A DNA stretch of 64,000 bases from Larimichthys crocea (lineage: Eukaryota > Chordata > Actinopteri > Sciaenidae), in the NCBI RefSeq assembly GCF_000972845.2, contig NC_040018.1:10389157-10453156 (forward strand), in the 5' to 3' direction. Both the position numbers and the translations under genes were made by a program. The notes beneath the pieces are model-generated. The model did no database searches. It worked only from the letters and a program-made list of their open reading frames with translations, and was not told the origin of the DNA. Positions 14,112-24,316 of this stretch are shown piece after piece. Every line of letters starts with the position of its first letter. The first letter of the stretch is position 1.

Positions 14112-16186
14112 CTCCCTGTAGTCTGTTCCACCATGCTGCTCCTCACCCTCTCTCTCTCCCTCACTCAGTAGGACACAACTATAAGAGGAACTTGTTAAAG
14201 AGGAGCCAAAAATAGTCCTGTGGCCTGTGTTACTTTTATTCCAATAGCAGGTGTGTAGCTAAATCTGGCCCTACACATGTCCACCAGCTGAAAGTAGATT
14301 TGCAGCTTTAAGGTTCAGAATAGACACAGCAGTCATACACATATATAATCACTCACATATTCTTCGTAATGCTGGCGCAAACAAACTCACAAATACTCAC
14401 AAGCTCTCTCTCTCTCTCTCTCTCACACTCACACACACACACACACACATTTGACCTTTTCCCTTGTTTTCATATTTTCACATGACACAAAATGCACGCA
14501 TCATCATAAAAAAGTTATTTTCTGAAACTCTATTCTTATGTGTATAATATCTATATTTGATTAACTAATGATGACAAACTTTCTCCCAGATTAAACATAC
14601 TGTGGCCTTTTCATGTACCTGTACTTAAACGAATGCATCTTATTATTACACCATATACAAGCTTACATTTAGCATGGCAACCAAACAATAATTTTCTTAC
14701 CTTTCAAAATGTATTTACATACATGCAAAACACATCAAATAACATAACATAACATATTGCATACGGGCCCTTACAAATAAAATAAAACATATCATTTGCA
14801 CTCAGATGTGAGGATAAATCTATGGTCACTTTAGCTGTTCAATAGTCTAGTTCCCGTAGTTCCTCTCAGACATGCTTGTTGCCAGTCGAGGAGCCTGAAC
14901 ACATATGGACTGACCCATGTGATCCCAACAGGCAGCACTTGTGTTCTGGTTTTAGAGAGGGAGAGGTGCAAGGAGAGAGCTCCACTGCTGACCGCTCACC
15001 ACAACAGGTGAAACAACATGGTCTGTCATTGCTATATAGGGAAGAAAGTAGTCTACATACTGCATTGCCATCCTGGCCACCGACAGCCCAACCAACTGGT
15101 AAACAACGCAGACACACACATGCACACACAATGCCACAGCCGTACTTACACATGCGCTCAAAAACACTTGTCCCAAGAGCAAGGGCATTCTGCACACCAG
15201 AAGACACACACCTGACACACAAGTGACTTCAACACATGTTCACTAGAACAGGGAAGAAACACATATTTGGAATTTCTCTCCCTTTACAAAAGCATATAAC
15301 GTGTTCATGACAGTTGGCCTTTAGGCGGACAAATGACTGTGTAGTCCACTGTAGATGGCTTCTGATGGAGCTGCTGAAGTCTGTTAATCTGTCTGATTTA
15401 TTACAGATGAACGGGTGAATCGTTTTAACGTGTAACAGGTCTTAAGCTCACACTGAAACGTAGTCTGTGAAATGCTGTTATATGTAACCCGCACTTTCAC
15501 TTTCAAACTAAATGAAGTGCGGAGATTTTCGGGGGGATTTCTTTGCAATCATTTCACCGAGAAATGACGGGAAATGAACGGAGAGAGAGACGAGAAATGA
15601 TACGCAATAAAATCCCCGACTGGAATCATGCGATTAAGGTATATGATACGCATCGTAACCTCTTGCTCACAGGTTGCCCTAATTCAGCCAAAATGGCGTT
15701 TGACCTGCAGATGACTATCTGGAATGATGTAAATACCGTCTCGTGTAACTATGTCCTATATTCTCTGATGCTTACTGTGAAATAAAGAGTTAAAGCTGTT
15801 CCAGCGATGGGCCGCTGGTCCAGCACGCCTACTGCCTCGCTGTTTTTCTCACACCTGCCTGGTTAAATGCCTGCTGACATGACTCTTCAGCACAAAAGGA
15901 TCATCTTCAAGTCAAAGAGAACATGTATCTCACAGCATGTACGCTAAACATCTGTGGTTAATGTACAGCTAATGTAGTAGAAGTATTTTTTAAGTATATG
16001 ATGACTTAAGATGACATTAATCTTAAAGTAAAGTCAAAATTAGCACAGTTCCTTACTTGATTTACTTGTAGTAGGGGTGAATGAAGCATTGCGATTGGTT
16101 GCTTGGCTGACAGCCGGGGGTGGAGGAGGCATGGTGGGTGGGGTGGACCTGGGCTGGGTTTTCACATCCGCAGGTGAATCTGGCAT
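3170..16186 (-). CDS. cbfa2t3: cbfa2t3 (MTG16/ETO2-type corepressor), ten coding exons spanning this interval
   Basis: Nuclear ETO/MTG-family scaffold. Family knowledge: it binds DNA-bound factors such as TAL1/E-proteins and GATA complexes and recruits NCoR/SMRT and histone deacetylases, chiefly in blood progenitors. The spliced frame is join complement of 16066-16186, 13548-13789, 13166-13255, 12301-12482, 9677-9960, 8807-8892, 7325-7610, 6783-6851, 4043-4233, 3170-3559. That is 1941 nt, 646 residues, close to the 600-650 residues usual for the family. Every junction is GT-AG and phases agree. Order: Pro/Ser/Thr-rich N-terminus (1-82), NHR1/TAFH (about 86-182), Pro-rich linker, NHR2 (about 325-393), NHR3 (about 450-517), MYND (519-555), Ser-rich tail. 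Paralog choice rests on the segments [15 protein letters not shown] and [17 protein letters not shown], which fit CBFA2T3 rather than RUNX1T1 or CBFA2T2. The start is the ATG of [11 protein letters not shown], with A at -3. The N-terminus could be longer through an upstream exon. Confidence 0.93.
4043..4233 (-). CDS. cbfa2t3: cbfa2t3 coding exon 9 (NHR3 coiled coil)
   Basis: Residues 454 (split) to 517. Contains [20 protein letters not shown], then a long charged helix and [13 protein letters not shown]3 is a coiled coil that in family members helps corepressor contacts and was reported to bind PKA regulatory subunit. [11 protein letters not shown] and [17 protein letters not shown] are CBFA2T3-type residues. 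The acceptor is CCTCAG; the donor is AGTGAA|GTGAGT, phase 0. Confidence 0.94.
4565..4608. repeat. 44-bp near-perfect inverted repeat
   Basis: TAGGAAGTAG + GAAG + CCCTGCA, loop ATCAC, then TGCAGGG + CTACTTCCTA. Seventeen base pairs with a single 4-nt bulge, in the intron between exons 9 and 8 of cbfa2t3. It could fold in DNA or in the nascent transcript. The stem is shorter than usual for a microRNA precursor. No known family recognised. Confidence 0.6.
5271..5300. repeat. (GT)15 microsatellite
   Basis: Uninterrupted dinucleotide run in the cbfa2t3 exon 9-8 intron, followed by a G-rich stretch. Confidence 0.95.
5560..5720. promoter_or_regulatory. candidate conserved non-coding block in intron
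   Basis: Non-repetitive AT-rich block dense in homeodomain-type cores (TAATTAATT near 5609, AATTAG near 5651, TTTAATT near 5694) and a GGCCTAATGCATGCA segment. It differs in texture from the surrounding microsatellites. Enhancer function is inference only. Confidence 0.25.
5907..5932. repeat. (AC)13 microsatellite
   Basis: Simple AC run with further AC units after one interruption, in the same intron. Confidence 0.9.
6783..6851 (-). CDS. cbfa2t3: cbfa2t3 coding exon 8 (short exon before NHR3)
   Basis: 69 nt, phase 1 at both ends. Completes Glu431, encodes [20 protein letters not shown] and KA, then the first base of Glu454. Matches the REFLHRPASGYVPEEIWKKAE segment of MTG8. The acceptor is GTGTTTCAG; the donor is GCTG|GTAAGA. 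Found by homology; too short to be an obvious open frame alone. Confidence 0.92.
7325..7610 (-). CDS. cbfa2t3: cbfa2t3 coding exon 7 (NHR2 and low-complexity expansion)
   Basis: Residues 336-430 plus one base of 431. Opens [20 protein letters not shown], the NHR2 amphipathic helix that makes family members tetramerise, then [20 protein letters not shown]. After KKGG the sequence becomes low complexity: two Pro runs (about [10 protein letters not shown]), a Ser/Asn stretch and [11 protein letters not shown]. Mammalian exons are roughly 25 codons shorter here. The end RQT arises from a CTGTCTGC-type tandem repeat and the inferred donor ACAG|GTAGAC lies inside that repeat. Phase 1 fits the next exon. 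The acceptor is CCCTGCAG. Confidence 0.88.
8141..8163. repeat. poly-T tract
   Basis: About 23 consecutive T in the intron between exons 7 and 6, read as poly-A on the transcribed strand. No retrocopy or SINE body was recognised next to it. Confidence 0.8.
8807..8892 (-). CDS. cbfa2t3: cbfa2t3 coding exon 6 (lead into NHR2)
   Basis: Two bases completing Ala307, then 28 codons (308-335): [20 protein letters not shown] and EEWKHLDN. This is the conserved segment just before and into the NHR2 oligomerisation helix. EEVIDH is the CBFA2T3 form (RUNX1T1 has EEMIDH). The acceptor is TCTTTTAG; the donor is GATAAT|GTACGT, phase 0, joining LDN to LLNCIMDM. Confidence 0.92.
9677..9960 (-). CDS. cbfa2t3: cbfa2t3 coding exon 5 (Pro-rich linker)
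   Basis: Residues 212 (split) to 306 plus one base of 307. Begins [20 protein letters not shown], matching the TKENGSDRDPLHPEHLSKRP region of mammalian CBFA2T3, then [11 protein letters not shown]. It ends [19 protein letters not shown] and RDRHRQT. Between them, residues 245-268 hold about three imperfect copies of a GL-P-x-HPPN unit that mammalian members lack, so this linker is expanded. The acceptor is CTCTCCAG; the donor is GACAG|GTAGAA, phase 1. Confidence 0.9.
10491..10548. repeat. short element with TAGCCT...AGGCTA imperfect ends
   Basis: Starts TAGCCTCGCCAGACCAC and ends CGCTTCGCCAGGCTA, an imperfect inverted repeat of about 13 bp enclosing 30 bp. It looks like the collapsed remnant of a small DNA transposon. 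No target duplication was identified, so the boundaries are soft. Confidence 0.3.
11280..11400. promoter_or_regulatory. candidate conserved non-coding block with GATA sites
   Basis: Non-repetitive block containing TTGATATTAATC, TTTATCATCC and AGATAG cores, several of them GATA-factor-like. Since family members act with GATA/TAL1 in blood, an intronic haematopoietic enhancer is conceivable. This is inference; conservation was not tested. Confidence 0.22.
11466..11496. repeat. (TG)n microsatellite
   Basis: About 15 TG units in the exon 5-4 intron. Confidence 0.92.
11818..11842. repeat. (GA)n tract
   Basis: GA-repeat leading into a longer purine-rich stretch (to about 11920) in the same intron. 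Confidence 0.85.
12301..12482 (-). CDS. cbfa2t3: cbfa2t3 coding exon 4 (end of NHR1)
   Basis: Residues 152-211 plus two bases of Arg212. Starts [20 protein letters not shown] and ends EHGKRRTPD(R). It completes the TAFH fold and runs into the basic KRRTPDR segment, a likely nuclear localisation patch by analogy with MTG8. The acceptor is CAACTAAAG with a short T-run; the donor is GACAG|GTAGTA, phase 2. The [14 protein letters not shown] stretch differs from mammals only by conservative changes. Confidence 0.93.
13166..13255 (-). CDS. cbfa2t3: cbfa2t3 coding exon 3 (NHR1 middle)
   Basis: Thirty codons, residues 122-151, phase 0 at both ends. Reads [20 protein letters not shown] and then [10 protein letters not shown], the near-invariant core of NHR1/TAFH. 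The acceptor is TTGAGCAG and the donor is CTGAAG|GTAAAT. His replaces the Gln seen in mammalian SKLQEATNFP. The exon is too short to stand out as an open frame and was found by extending from its neighbours. Confidence 0.93.
13548..13789 (-). CDS. cbfa2t3: cbfa2t3 coding exon 2 (start of NHR1/TAFH)
   Basis: Encodes residues 41-121. The acceptor is TCTGCAG after a C/T-rich tract; the donor is CTGGTG|GTAAGT in phase 0. The first half is the Ser/Thr/Asn-rich linker [19 protein letters not shown]. The second half opens the NHR1/TAFH domain with [20 protein letters not shown] and ends [12 protein letters not shown]1 resembles TAF4 and, in the family, contacts E-protein activation domains. Residue 89 is Cys where family members I know have Ser (QLCKLKRF against QLSKLKRF). 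The linker is the strongest evidence for CBFA2T3 over its paralogs. Confidence 0.93.
14059..14109. repeat. poly-C then (CA)n compound repeat
   Basis: About 23 C (14059-14081) run directly into about 14 CA units (14081-14109). The G-run on the transcribed strand could stall polymerases and is a likely site of length error in assemblies. Confidence 0.92.
14401..14449. repeat. (TC)n-(AC)n compound microsatellite
   Basis: About ten TC units followed by ACAC runs in the intron between coding exons 2 and 1. Confidence 0.85.
16066..16186 (-). CDS. cbfa2t3: cbfa2t3 coding exon 1 ([11 protein letters not shown] start)
   Basis: Encodes residues 1-40 plus the first base of codon 41. It begins [13 protein letters not shown], the shared N-terminal motif of MTG proteins, followed by a Pro run and SFTPTT. 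It ends ACA A|GTAAAT, phase 1, and the next exon supplies TG, making Met41. The exon continues upstream to an acceptor after a long pyrimidine tract (CAG at 16214-16213, exon edge 16212; an alternative AG lies 4 bases further in). The 26 extra bases are open in frame (GT plus eight codons, SRVQKVGT), so they are either 5' UTR or coding if an upstream exon supplies an ATG. Confidence 0.88.
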
Positions 16187-16212
16187 TGTTCCAACCTTCT
16201 GCACTCTGCTAC
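16187..16212 (-). other. cbfa2t3: 5' part of first shared cbfa2t3 exon (UTR or coding)
   Basis: 26 nt between the acceptor and ATG. They read GT + SRVQKVGT in frame with no stop. Whether they are translated depends on the upstream exon used. Upstream of the acceptor is a good polypyrimidine tract (about 16220-16255 on the minus strand). Confidence 0.6.
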
Positions 16213-18279
16213 CTGTTGTACGAAAGGAGAAAAAGAAAAAGAGAAACAGACAGAGTCATCAAGATGGAGTTCCAGCATGGAAAAAAGGAAGAACTTTCAA
16301 AGTGGAGACAGCTGGTTTAAGAAGAGAGCACTGACATTTTCACCTGAGAACCATCGATTGTTTCCCTTAAACCAAAAGCCTCATAAAAGCAACCAAAACA
16401 AATCAATGCAGGGAGTGGAAATGAATCCAAACTTGTATTGTGTCTCTCCTGTTGGAGATTCATGGGCCTGGGAGACATACAGTAACACCTGCTCACTCGC
16501 TCAGCTGCTACTGACTGAGACCCCCCTACTCCACCACTCCCCCATTCCTCCTCCCTCTCTCTCTCCTTCACGCACACACACTCCATGTAGCTCTGACATC
16601 CCAATCAGTGCCCCTCCACTGTAACCTCCAACCCCCAGACACACACACATTCACATGCACGCACACGCTCCTCACTCCTCCCCGCCTGTCCCCTCTTGTC
16701 CCCTAGTTCAGACAGCCGGCTTGACAGCCAGTGACAAGTGCAGCTGGATCTGCTGCTGTCCATCACCGTGGACTTGCTTTCAGCAGATCTCCGTCCTGCT
16801 ACCAGGAGGTACACTGTCCTCTGCCAGACACCCTGCCAGGCCCAAACAAGGCAAGACCAGGCTCTGTGGTGTGAAGGGACATGAGAAGAAAACATGACAT
16901 TGGGTGGATGTTCCACGAGCCATGAGCATTTGTGATGCCTTACATTCTGTGTTTGCGGCCTCAGGTGGTCTACACATTACAACCTGCCTCGTACAAAAAA
17001 GATCATTTGCAAAACAGCAGGCTCCAAGTCAGACTATATTGTATATATACTGTATAAATAAGCAGCAGATCTATTATTCAATGAGCTGAGAGTGTTGACT
17101 GTCTTTCTGTGTCCGTCTGACTGTTGGCAGCTGCTGGAACCAGATCTTTCTGCAATGTAAACCTGAGCTGAGAGGTGTGATGACTTTTGCAGCCTGTGAG
17201 AAGATAGCTTTAGAGTATGTGTACGTGTGCGTAACTGGCAGAAAAACAATGAAAACAGCTTGAGCATGGTTTACATATTAGTACAGAAACGTGTCTACTT
17301 CTGCACTGGTGCTACACACCACGATTAAGTGTGGTAAACATATGCATTCATAATGAGAGAGCAAAGAGAATGGGGCCCTTTTCTATTATCGAGCAAGGCA
17401 GATGTAAACCGCATTGTAGACTTTATGTGGCATTCATTGATTCGCAATAACAATAAAACAACTCTCTTCACTCCGTTTCTCTTTTTCTCGCTTTTATTTG
17501 ACTCCTAAAGCACTACGGGAGAAGAGGGGAGGGAAATTAATTCTGTCTGTTCTCTAAAATCCAAACAAAAGCCAATCAAAACTCTTATTTCATATCTCAT
17601 ATACAGTATAATAGAGGTCACTGCCAGAGCAGCCCTATCATGGCAATGGGGCTTCTACAAGTAAAGGGGTTATTAGTCATCAGTGAGTATTCTTTGTTAA
17701 AATAATAAAAAATTATACCACCGCCACATTTAAAACCAAAATAGCCAAAGACCTCGTGGACACCCGAACACCTCCTTCACAGCTGTAAATGTATTTGAGT
17801 CAAATTGCTTTAAAATAATGCTCTTTTCATTTCAGCCAACTGTGAATCCAATGTTTGCCACAGCCTATTTCTGAGCGCTCATGTAGATGCGTTCAACAGC
17901 TGGTGTCTGTATTTAAAGAGTGCCACTCTGGAGTGTGCTGCACGAGGGCCATTGACACAGTGATCCTCAAGAACACGAGGAGCACTCCGCTGTTTGTCCC
18001 ATGCGAGGCGCTCCGAACATAAACACACAAGGTTGTAGATCGAGGCAGACATAGGGATGGCTGGTATAAATAGATGCAGCCATTCTCTTCTGAGCAGCTC
18101 TAAACACACAAACAAGCTCTCTGCGCCACTGAATTGGTGGGCTGCTTCCTGCAGGGGAGCCATATGTTTCAGTAAACCTCCTCTTTGATCAAATTTAGTG
18201 TGCAGCACGGACTTAAAGTACATAAAGTATGCATCCTAACCAAAAAAAAATCCTAACATGCGTTTAGAATATAGTTTTT

Positions 18280-18950
18280 ACCCACATTTCCGAAATCCCG
18301 ACCCTTTTCTCACAACTGTAAACACAAACTTCAAGCTACGTTCACAAAACCTCTGACTCTTCTGGCAAAATCAAAACAAATCGCCTCAAAACTGTTTTCA
18401 TTTGTGCTCAAATCAAACAGTGCCTTCAGGTCATACACACAGCCAAACAGTATATAAACACAACTGAGCAGTTGCTACAAATGGAAACAACACATGTAGC
18501 TAGGAAAATGCCTTTATTGTGTATAAAGGAATTGAATACAAAAAAAAAAGTATATTCACAACTTAGCCCAGAACATATTGTATAGTCTAAGTAGTGAAAG
18601 TACTAATTTTGCCTCAGCATCACATCTCTGTGCTGGGTCGCGGTCATAGACCTTCCACCTCCGTGCAGAGAAGAACTCTGCTGGGTGGAGGAAAGGGGAG
18701 TATGGTGGAAGACAAACATTTATGAATTGCTGGTTGATGTTGAGCGGCGCACGCAACCGGATTCTATTCTAGTCAGTTGGTTTAATCACACCATTAGAAA
18801 CAAGTGTGAGCAAGTTTGAGTCGTTGTGTGCAAACGATGACAACTGTGTCGTAGCCGTGCTCAGCTTCTGCCGCCCGTGTTTACCGGCTTGCAACACAAG
18901 TGCATCACAGTGCAAACTGTGTTTTTAGCGAGCATGTACGAGTCGATACA
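18280..18950 (-). mobile_element. decayed DDE transposon fragment (Tc1/mariner-IS630-like)
   Basis: The minus-strand frame at 18756-18556 reads LPPYSPFLHPAEFFSARRWK followed by VYDRDP. LPPYSPxLNPxE is the third catalytic block of DDE_3/Tc1-mariner-type transposases, and the FFSxxRWKVYDR continuation occurs in a family abundant in fish. The catalytic region is damaged (His for Asn, Ala for Ile, one residue of the E block missing) and the frame ends soon after. Flanking TTTGTGTTGCAA/GTAAACACAAAC-like sequences may be the ends. Boundaries are approximate; it is not active. Confidence 0.55.
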
Positions 18951-19120
18951 AAATACTTTAAGCAATCATAAAGAACCGTTCTAGGCTGCAAAGTTTCATT
19001 TAATCTGTAATGACTGACCTATTAAGAGTCTGAGGCTACCCTCAAAAGAACAAGAACTGGACCCCATGTGACAAAAAAGCAAGTGCAAATTAATCAACGC
19101 AACTATTTTGTCACTTCCTC

Positions 19121-19163
19121 GAGAGGAGAGGAGAGGAGAGGAGAGGAGAGGAGAGGAGAGGAG
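19121..19163. repeat. (GAGAG)n pentanucleotide array
   Basis: About eight units of GAGAG/GAGGA, purine only on the plus strand, in the long 5' intron. Confidence 0.93.
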
Positions 19164-20633
19164 GATAAGGATAAGTGGACCTTTCTGTCTGTGTGTCTGC
19201 TCCCACCATGGGATTATAGACAGCTGTTTAATCTGACCAGCTACAGGGACAGGGCACACACACACACACACAGTGGATTTCACTTTTAATGCATTAGGAA
19301 GTCATGCTAGGTCTGCCACCCCATCTGTGGCCATTTGTGTTCCCACATTGTGCTTTGTGCTGAAGGACGAAACAGTCCAACTAAAACAGAGCTCTGTGGT
19401 TAAGGCCCAGGTCTGGACCACGCTCCTGTCTGCATAGCTGCTCCCATTTCCGCACCACAGGTTTTTATCTGACTCTCTGAGAGGAGCCACTTTGTGATCA
19501 ATAGAGCTGAGAATAGATCCGCTCAGGATACAGAAGCATTGCTGTTTATCCCAAACACTCTACGCTATTGAATATCATGCAGAAAACAAAACTGTATTAT
19601 ACAGTCATAACCTACCTCTCTGTTTGCGTCTGTCTATGTTTCTACGACTCTCTGAACAGCTGTATGTCTGCACGTTTGACGTAACTGGGGCTAAAAGATT
19701 GCTCACCAGTGAAACAGTCTGCAGTCTCAGTTCTAAAAATGTTCTCTGTCTTCTACTCTCCCCTTGTGCCATGATGAAATAAGATGAAAAACAATTCACT
19801 GTGAGGCACACGAAACCACAGATCATATATTGTACTACTGCACACACACACACACACACACTGCACAGTGGTTTGTCAAACTTTCTGAAGCTGTCTTGGG
19901 GTTTCATTATAGATTTAAGTCATATGCCTTCACTATACACAAATAAATACTATCGTGTAATGACAAGCCACTAGAATGCTATTCAGATGCATTTTGCTCT
20001 CATTTCACATTGGCATACGTCCGTGTGTTGACTGTATGCATATCTGTGTGCATGTGTGTCCGTGCTTCCACTGGAAATACAGCTGCAACTTATTAGCTTC
20101 GGCTAACCACCGCAGAACAGTCCCCTTAAATCCCCCCTGTCTATTCAATCTCCTACTCCGCGGAGACTCTCGTCAGTGACCACATAGCCCTAAAACTCTC
20201 CCTCTGTCTCTCGCTCCTTACATCCCTCGCTCCCTCCCACTGTAATTCCCCCAGTCTCCAGGAATGCTGTTGTTTTTAATTTCTCCCAGCTGCTCTGGCT
20301 GGCTGCCCGGCCGCCTGCCTTCCCACATCTGTTCCCTATCAGGCCGCTGAGGAGTCCACACAAACAGAGCCTGAGCCCCCTGGCCCCCAGCCTCCCACCA
20401 GGCCTTCATATCAAAACATGGGGATTGTAGCCCTGTGTCCTGGATCTAAAGACTTCAGGATACAGCACCTACTGCATCCTCCACTGCCATACAACCAGCA
20501 CACATGCCATTCAGAAAGAAAGACTGCTGACATCAGTAGTCATATCCCTGCGACCTAGAGCAATCTACAAAAAGTGCTGCCTTGATGCCTTGTTATCAGT
20601 GTGAAGTCTGAACTGTGTCCCAGGTAAGATGGG

Positions 20634-20636
<3 letters not shown>

Positions 20637-20680
<44 letters not shown>

Positions 20681-20696
20681 TATATATATATATATA
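20637..20696. repeat. (GT)20 followed by (TA)n
   Basis: GT run 20637-20676, three bases, then TA run 20680-20696. Both are alternating purine-pyrimidine and prone to Z-DNA or cruciform. Confidence 0.94.
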
Positions 20697-20833
20697 CATT
20701 TGTGTGTCAGCACACAAGCTGCTTCTGCAGACAGATCCCAGACTCCACTTCATCTTGAGCTGATTTAGAGTTCAGAGGCTTTACAGCTCTCACTAATGAC
20801 AGGGTGGGAGACAGGCCTGTACAGTGTGTGTGC

Positions 20834-20837
<4 letters not shown>

Positions 20838-20877
<40 letters not shown>
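20838..20877. repeat. (AC)20 microsatellite
   Basis: AC run 160 bp beyond a GT run of equal length (20637-20676), so the two form an inverted pair. Confidence 0.94.
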
Positions 20878-20881
<4 letters not shown>

Positions 20882-21613
20882 TAATAGATACATGTTTGCT
20901 GGATGCATATGCTCATGCTGCTGACACAAACACATACTTTCCCCTATGTTACTTGAGAATCCCTGTGATAGTACACATGCAGCGCCGGCTGAGCAAACAT
21001 GCTGAACAAAAAAAAAAAAAAAGAGCAAAAAATTTAAAAAAAACAAACCGGGGGGAGTGGAGGGGTTCTCCTTAATAAGCACTGACAATATCCCTCCTGT
21101 CTTTGATCAGATTACCATGAGCAAATCAATGACAAGGCGCCAAGTCAAAAGCTTCAAACACTTTCCTTTAAAACGGGCAAACGGGCGAGAAAAACAAAGA
21201 TAACTTGAGGACAGGCAGGGAGTGAGGATAGATAGAAGACAATCCAGAGCCAGAGGTGCTAAGGGTAGAGGAGCTGTACTTCTGTCTCTCTGAGCTGCAG
21301 GGATCCTGTCATACACTGCTTATATCTGTGAAAGCTGTTATTGATGTAATTGTATTGAAGTTCTAGCGACCATCTGTTCTCCTTTGGGAGGGCCTGGCTC
21401 CTCTCGTCGGCAGTGAAGTGGTTATGTGCAGCATATCACTGCTGCCGACGTGCTCGCAGAGAAAAAACTTCCTTTTCAGATTTTCCCAACGGCTGCTAAT
21501 AAAATCCAGATGCTAGACTGGAGCTGTTTCTGCCTCTCTCCCTCATCGCTCCTTCCTCCTTCTCTCCTCCCTCTCCATCTTCTGTCCTTCTACATCTCTT
21601 CTCTTAGTCCCCA

Positions 21614-21643
21614 CTCCTCCTCCTCCTCCTCCTCCTCCTCCTC
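21614..21643. repeat. (CTC)10 trinucleotide repeat
   Basis: Uninterrupted CTC/TCC units inside a 250-bp pyrimidine-rich stretch (about 21530-21780), a mirror-repeat type tract. Confidence 0.9.
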
Positions 21644-22454
21644 TCCCTGCCCCTGTCCTTCTACATTGCTAATCATTTATTTTGCTCTTTTCATCTACCT
21701 CTCCTCCTTTTCCTCCCCTCCCTCCTTCCCTCCCTCCACCCATTGCAATCCATCCATCCTCGCCGCCTTCCTTCTCTCCAGCCACTAACCCAGAGCCATT
21801 CCTAAATAAAGGAAAGTATTTGTGACATTCGGCCGGGGCGGCTGTGCCAAGAACAACTCCCTGGCTAGCCAGACACATCTGGAGTGTGTTAGGAGTGCAC
21901 TGGGCACCGGTACCAACACTGGTTATCCCACCACATGTACACACACAGAAAACGGTCACAAATACTGGACCGGTGGAATCATATACAAACTAGACCACAT
22001 ACATTTTCACAATGACTAGCTTGTTGTTTTCACATGGTGAAACTGTAATTCTTGTTGCTCTCCAGACGGCCCGGCAGCTGTATGCACAAATTCTCTGCTG
22101 TGCTTGTTTCTATGTTGAATACACTTCCTCAGCAGCAGTAGAGGAATGCAAAGTTTAGCCACATAATTGTGCACGTACACGACTACTTGCATGTATTCTC
22201 TATATGCATGTGAACTACATTGGAGTGCACGTGTAGTGTGATCCTGCGTGTATCTGTGTGTGTGTGTGTGTGGCTCTAGGCTCTCTGTGTGAGAGGAGTT
22301 GAACACCTGAACATCAATAACTGTCATGTGGGCCACCTGGGACCCCACAGCCAGCTTGCACCATGGGCACACAGCCATCACCAGCACAGCTGCCACAGAG
22401 AGAGAGAGAGGGGAGAGATATGGGGGAGGAAGTAGGAAACAAGAAAGAAAGAGA

Positions 22455-22455
<1 letters not shown>

Positions 22456-22488
<33 letters not shown>
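22456..22488. repeat. (AC)16 microsatellite
   Basis: AC run following a GA/GAAA purine stretch. Confidence 0.9.
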
Positions 22489-22490
<2 letters not shown>

Positions 22491-23279
22491 CGGCTATATG
22501 AGGAGGTGACTGCGCATATACATCTGGGAATGGGTCAGAGAGACAGAAAGGCAGACAGGCACGAGCAGAGAGGAGGATTTACATGTAGCTTCTGCTCTGC
22601 ATGATAACTCTCCTTTGTTGCTTCTCATCTACATCTTCTCCTCCTCGTCCTGTCAGCCGTGCGCCTAATTCTGCCAGCTGAGAGCTCAGCCTGAGGCTGC
22701 CACGTCTCAACATCAGATCAGATTTTCTTTCGTCATTCCTCTCTCAGATGAGCTTAGTTAGCGGGCTCCATCAGACATGTCATAATTCATTTTTAATATC
22801 AAACAGACTATTGATATACAGGTATGAAATAGAGTTCTGCTCGAGACTTAAACTTTGAGATCTGACCTGATGCAACCCGACAGGTAAATTTGAGACCTGA
22901 GCTCGAGACTTGAAGCTGTGGTTTTGTTTTATTTCATCCCACTGAGCATTACATATCTATTTGCGACACATAGATATACATGGATGCAGATGGTTGGCAC
23001 TGTAAGAGGAAGAAAAATGAATTTCTTAATGAATTACATTTGAAAATATTTGGTTTGATTACTACCTGATCTGGAGAGCAACCGTTTCTGCAAAAGTATC
23101 TGGTTTGGCTTCACGAACGAATCACGTTGGGAATTACCGCCTTTGATCACCTCGAGCGTCTAGCATTGACTGCTTTGATCAATAACCAATAACCAATCAG
23201 TCAAGTCATAAACATTTCAATAGCACATAAATCATCTGTCAGGGAATGTTCAGAATGAGTGCACTTTTATAAATAAGCT

Positions 23280-23370
23280 CTCCCGACCAAACACCTGCAG
23301 CCTCACCCAGCACCAATTAGCTCATCAGGCTTTTAATTACTCTGTTAATTGCATACAGGCAGCATGAAGG
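23280..23370. promoter_or_regulatory. candidate conserved non-coding block
   Basis: Contains ACCAATTAGCTCATCAGG, TTTTAATTACTCTGTTAATT and GCATACAGGCAGCATG, homeodomain-core-rich and non-repetitive, in the long intron. Only the sequence texture suggests function. Confidence 0.22.
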
Positions 23371-24285
23371 GCAGCCTGGGAATAGGGCAAGAAGGGGGGC
23401 CTCCTGAGGACCCAGTCTGACAAGCCTGACGAACAAAGAGGAGGTTTTTCTACCAACAGCAGCCACAACAGAGCGGCTCTGGAGGCTGGGAGGAGAAGCG
23501 ATCCAGGAGCGATCCGAGTGACATCACTTCCTGTTCTGATCAGTTATCGGTCATCAACAACGGAGGCCGAGACTGTGAACCAAGTGAGGAAGGTTGCCGA
23601 GAGCAGTTATGAGTACATCTGTGAGCGGCTACACTACATCTGGATTAGTTCATGTTGGTCATAGGAGAGGGGGGGGTTGAGAGGAGCAAGCGTGGGAATG
23701 TCCCACTGTTCAGTTTAGGGGCATGTGGGCTCGGTGCATTTGTGGGAGAGTTAGACTAGAGTCTCCACAGAGTGACCTGTCTGTCACAGAGCTCTGCTCT
23801 AACACAAACATCCTCTAAACTCAGGACCACGACGCGGCCGACATGAGAAAGACAGCACAAGGCATGAGAACCTCTGTCTTATCTGCCATTTGATTCTTCA
23901 TCCTCAGCAAACGTCTGTATCTTATTGATCTCATCAGTGTATCGGTCTCGCCGCCTGTCTGTCTGTCTGTGTGTCTGTCTGTCTGTCTCTCCCTCGCAGC
24001 AGATGTCCTCCCTCCCGTTTCTTCCAGGAGCAGTGTTTGAGGAGGTGTATCCAGGAAACAGTGGCCGGGCAGCTCACTTCCTGTGTGACAGGTGTGCGAT
24101 GGAGGCCTGACAGCTGCTGTCCTGCTCTCTCTTTCCCTCTCTGTGTTCCTCTCTCCTGTTTCTCTCCCTCTTTTTTTTTTTTTTTTTTCAGCCAGCTGCA
24201 GCAGAGAGCAGCTCTGTTTGTTCTTACGTCACCGCTGCTGCCTGCTGATTTATGGAGCACAAAATACTTAGATTTGACCCTGGCA

Positions 24286-24316
<31 letters not shown>

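Larger units (their letters stand above)
13790..16065. other. cbfa2t3 intron between exons 2 and 1
   Basis: 2.3-kb intron. Contains a poly-C/CA compound repeat near 14.06-14.11 kb and TC/CA tracts near 14.40-14.45 kb. The segment 15.3-15.8 kb is less repetitive and has an open frame of about 80 codons without recognisable similarity. Confidence 0.7.
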
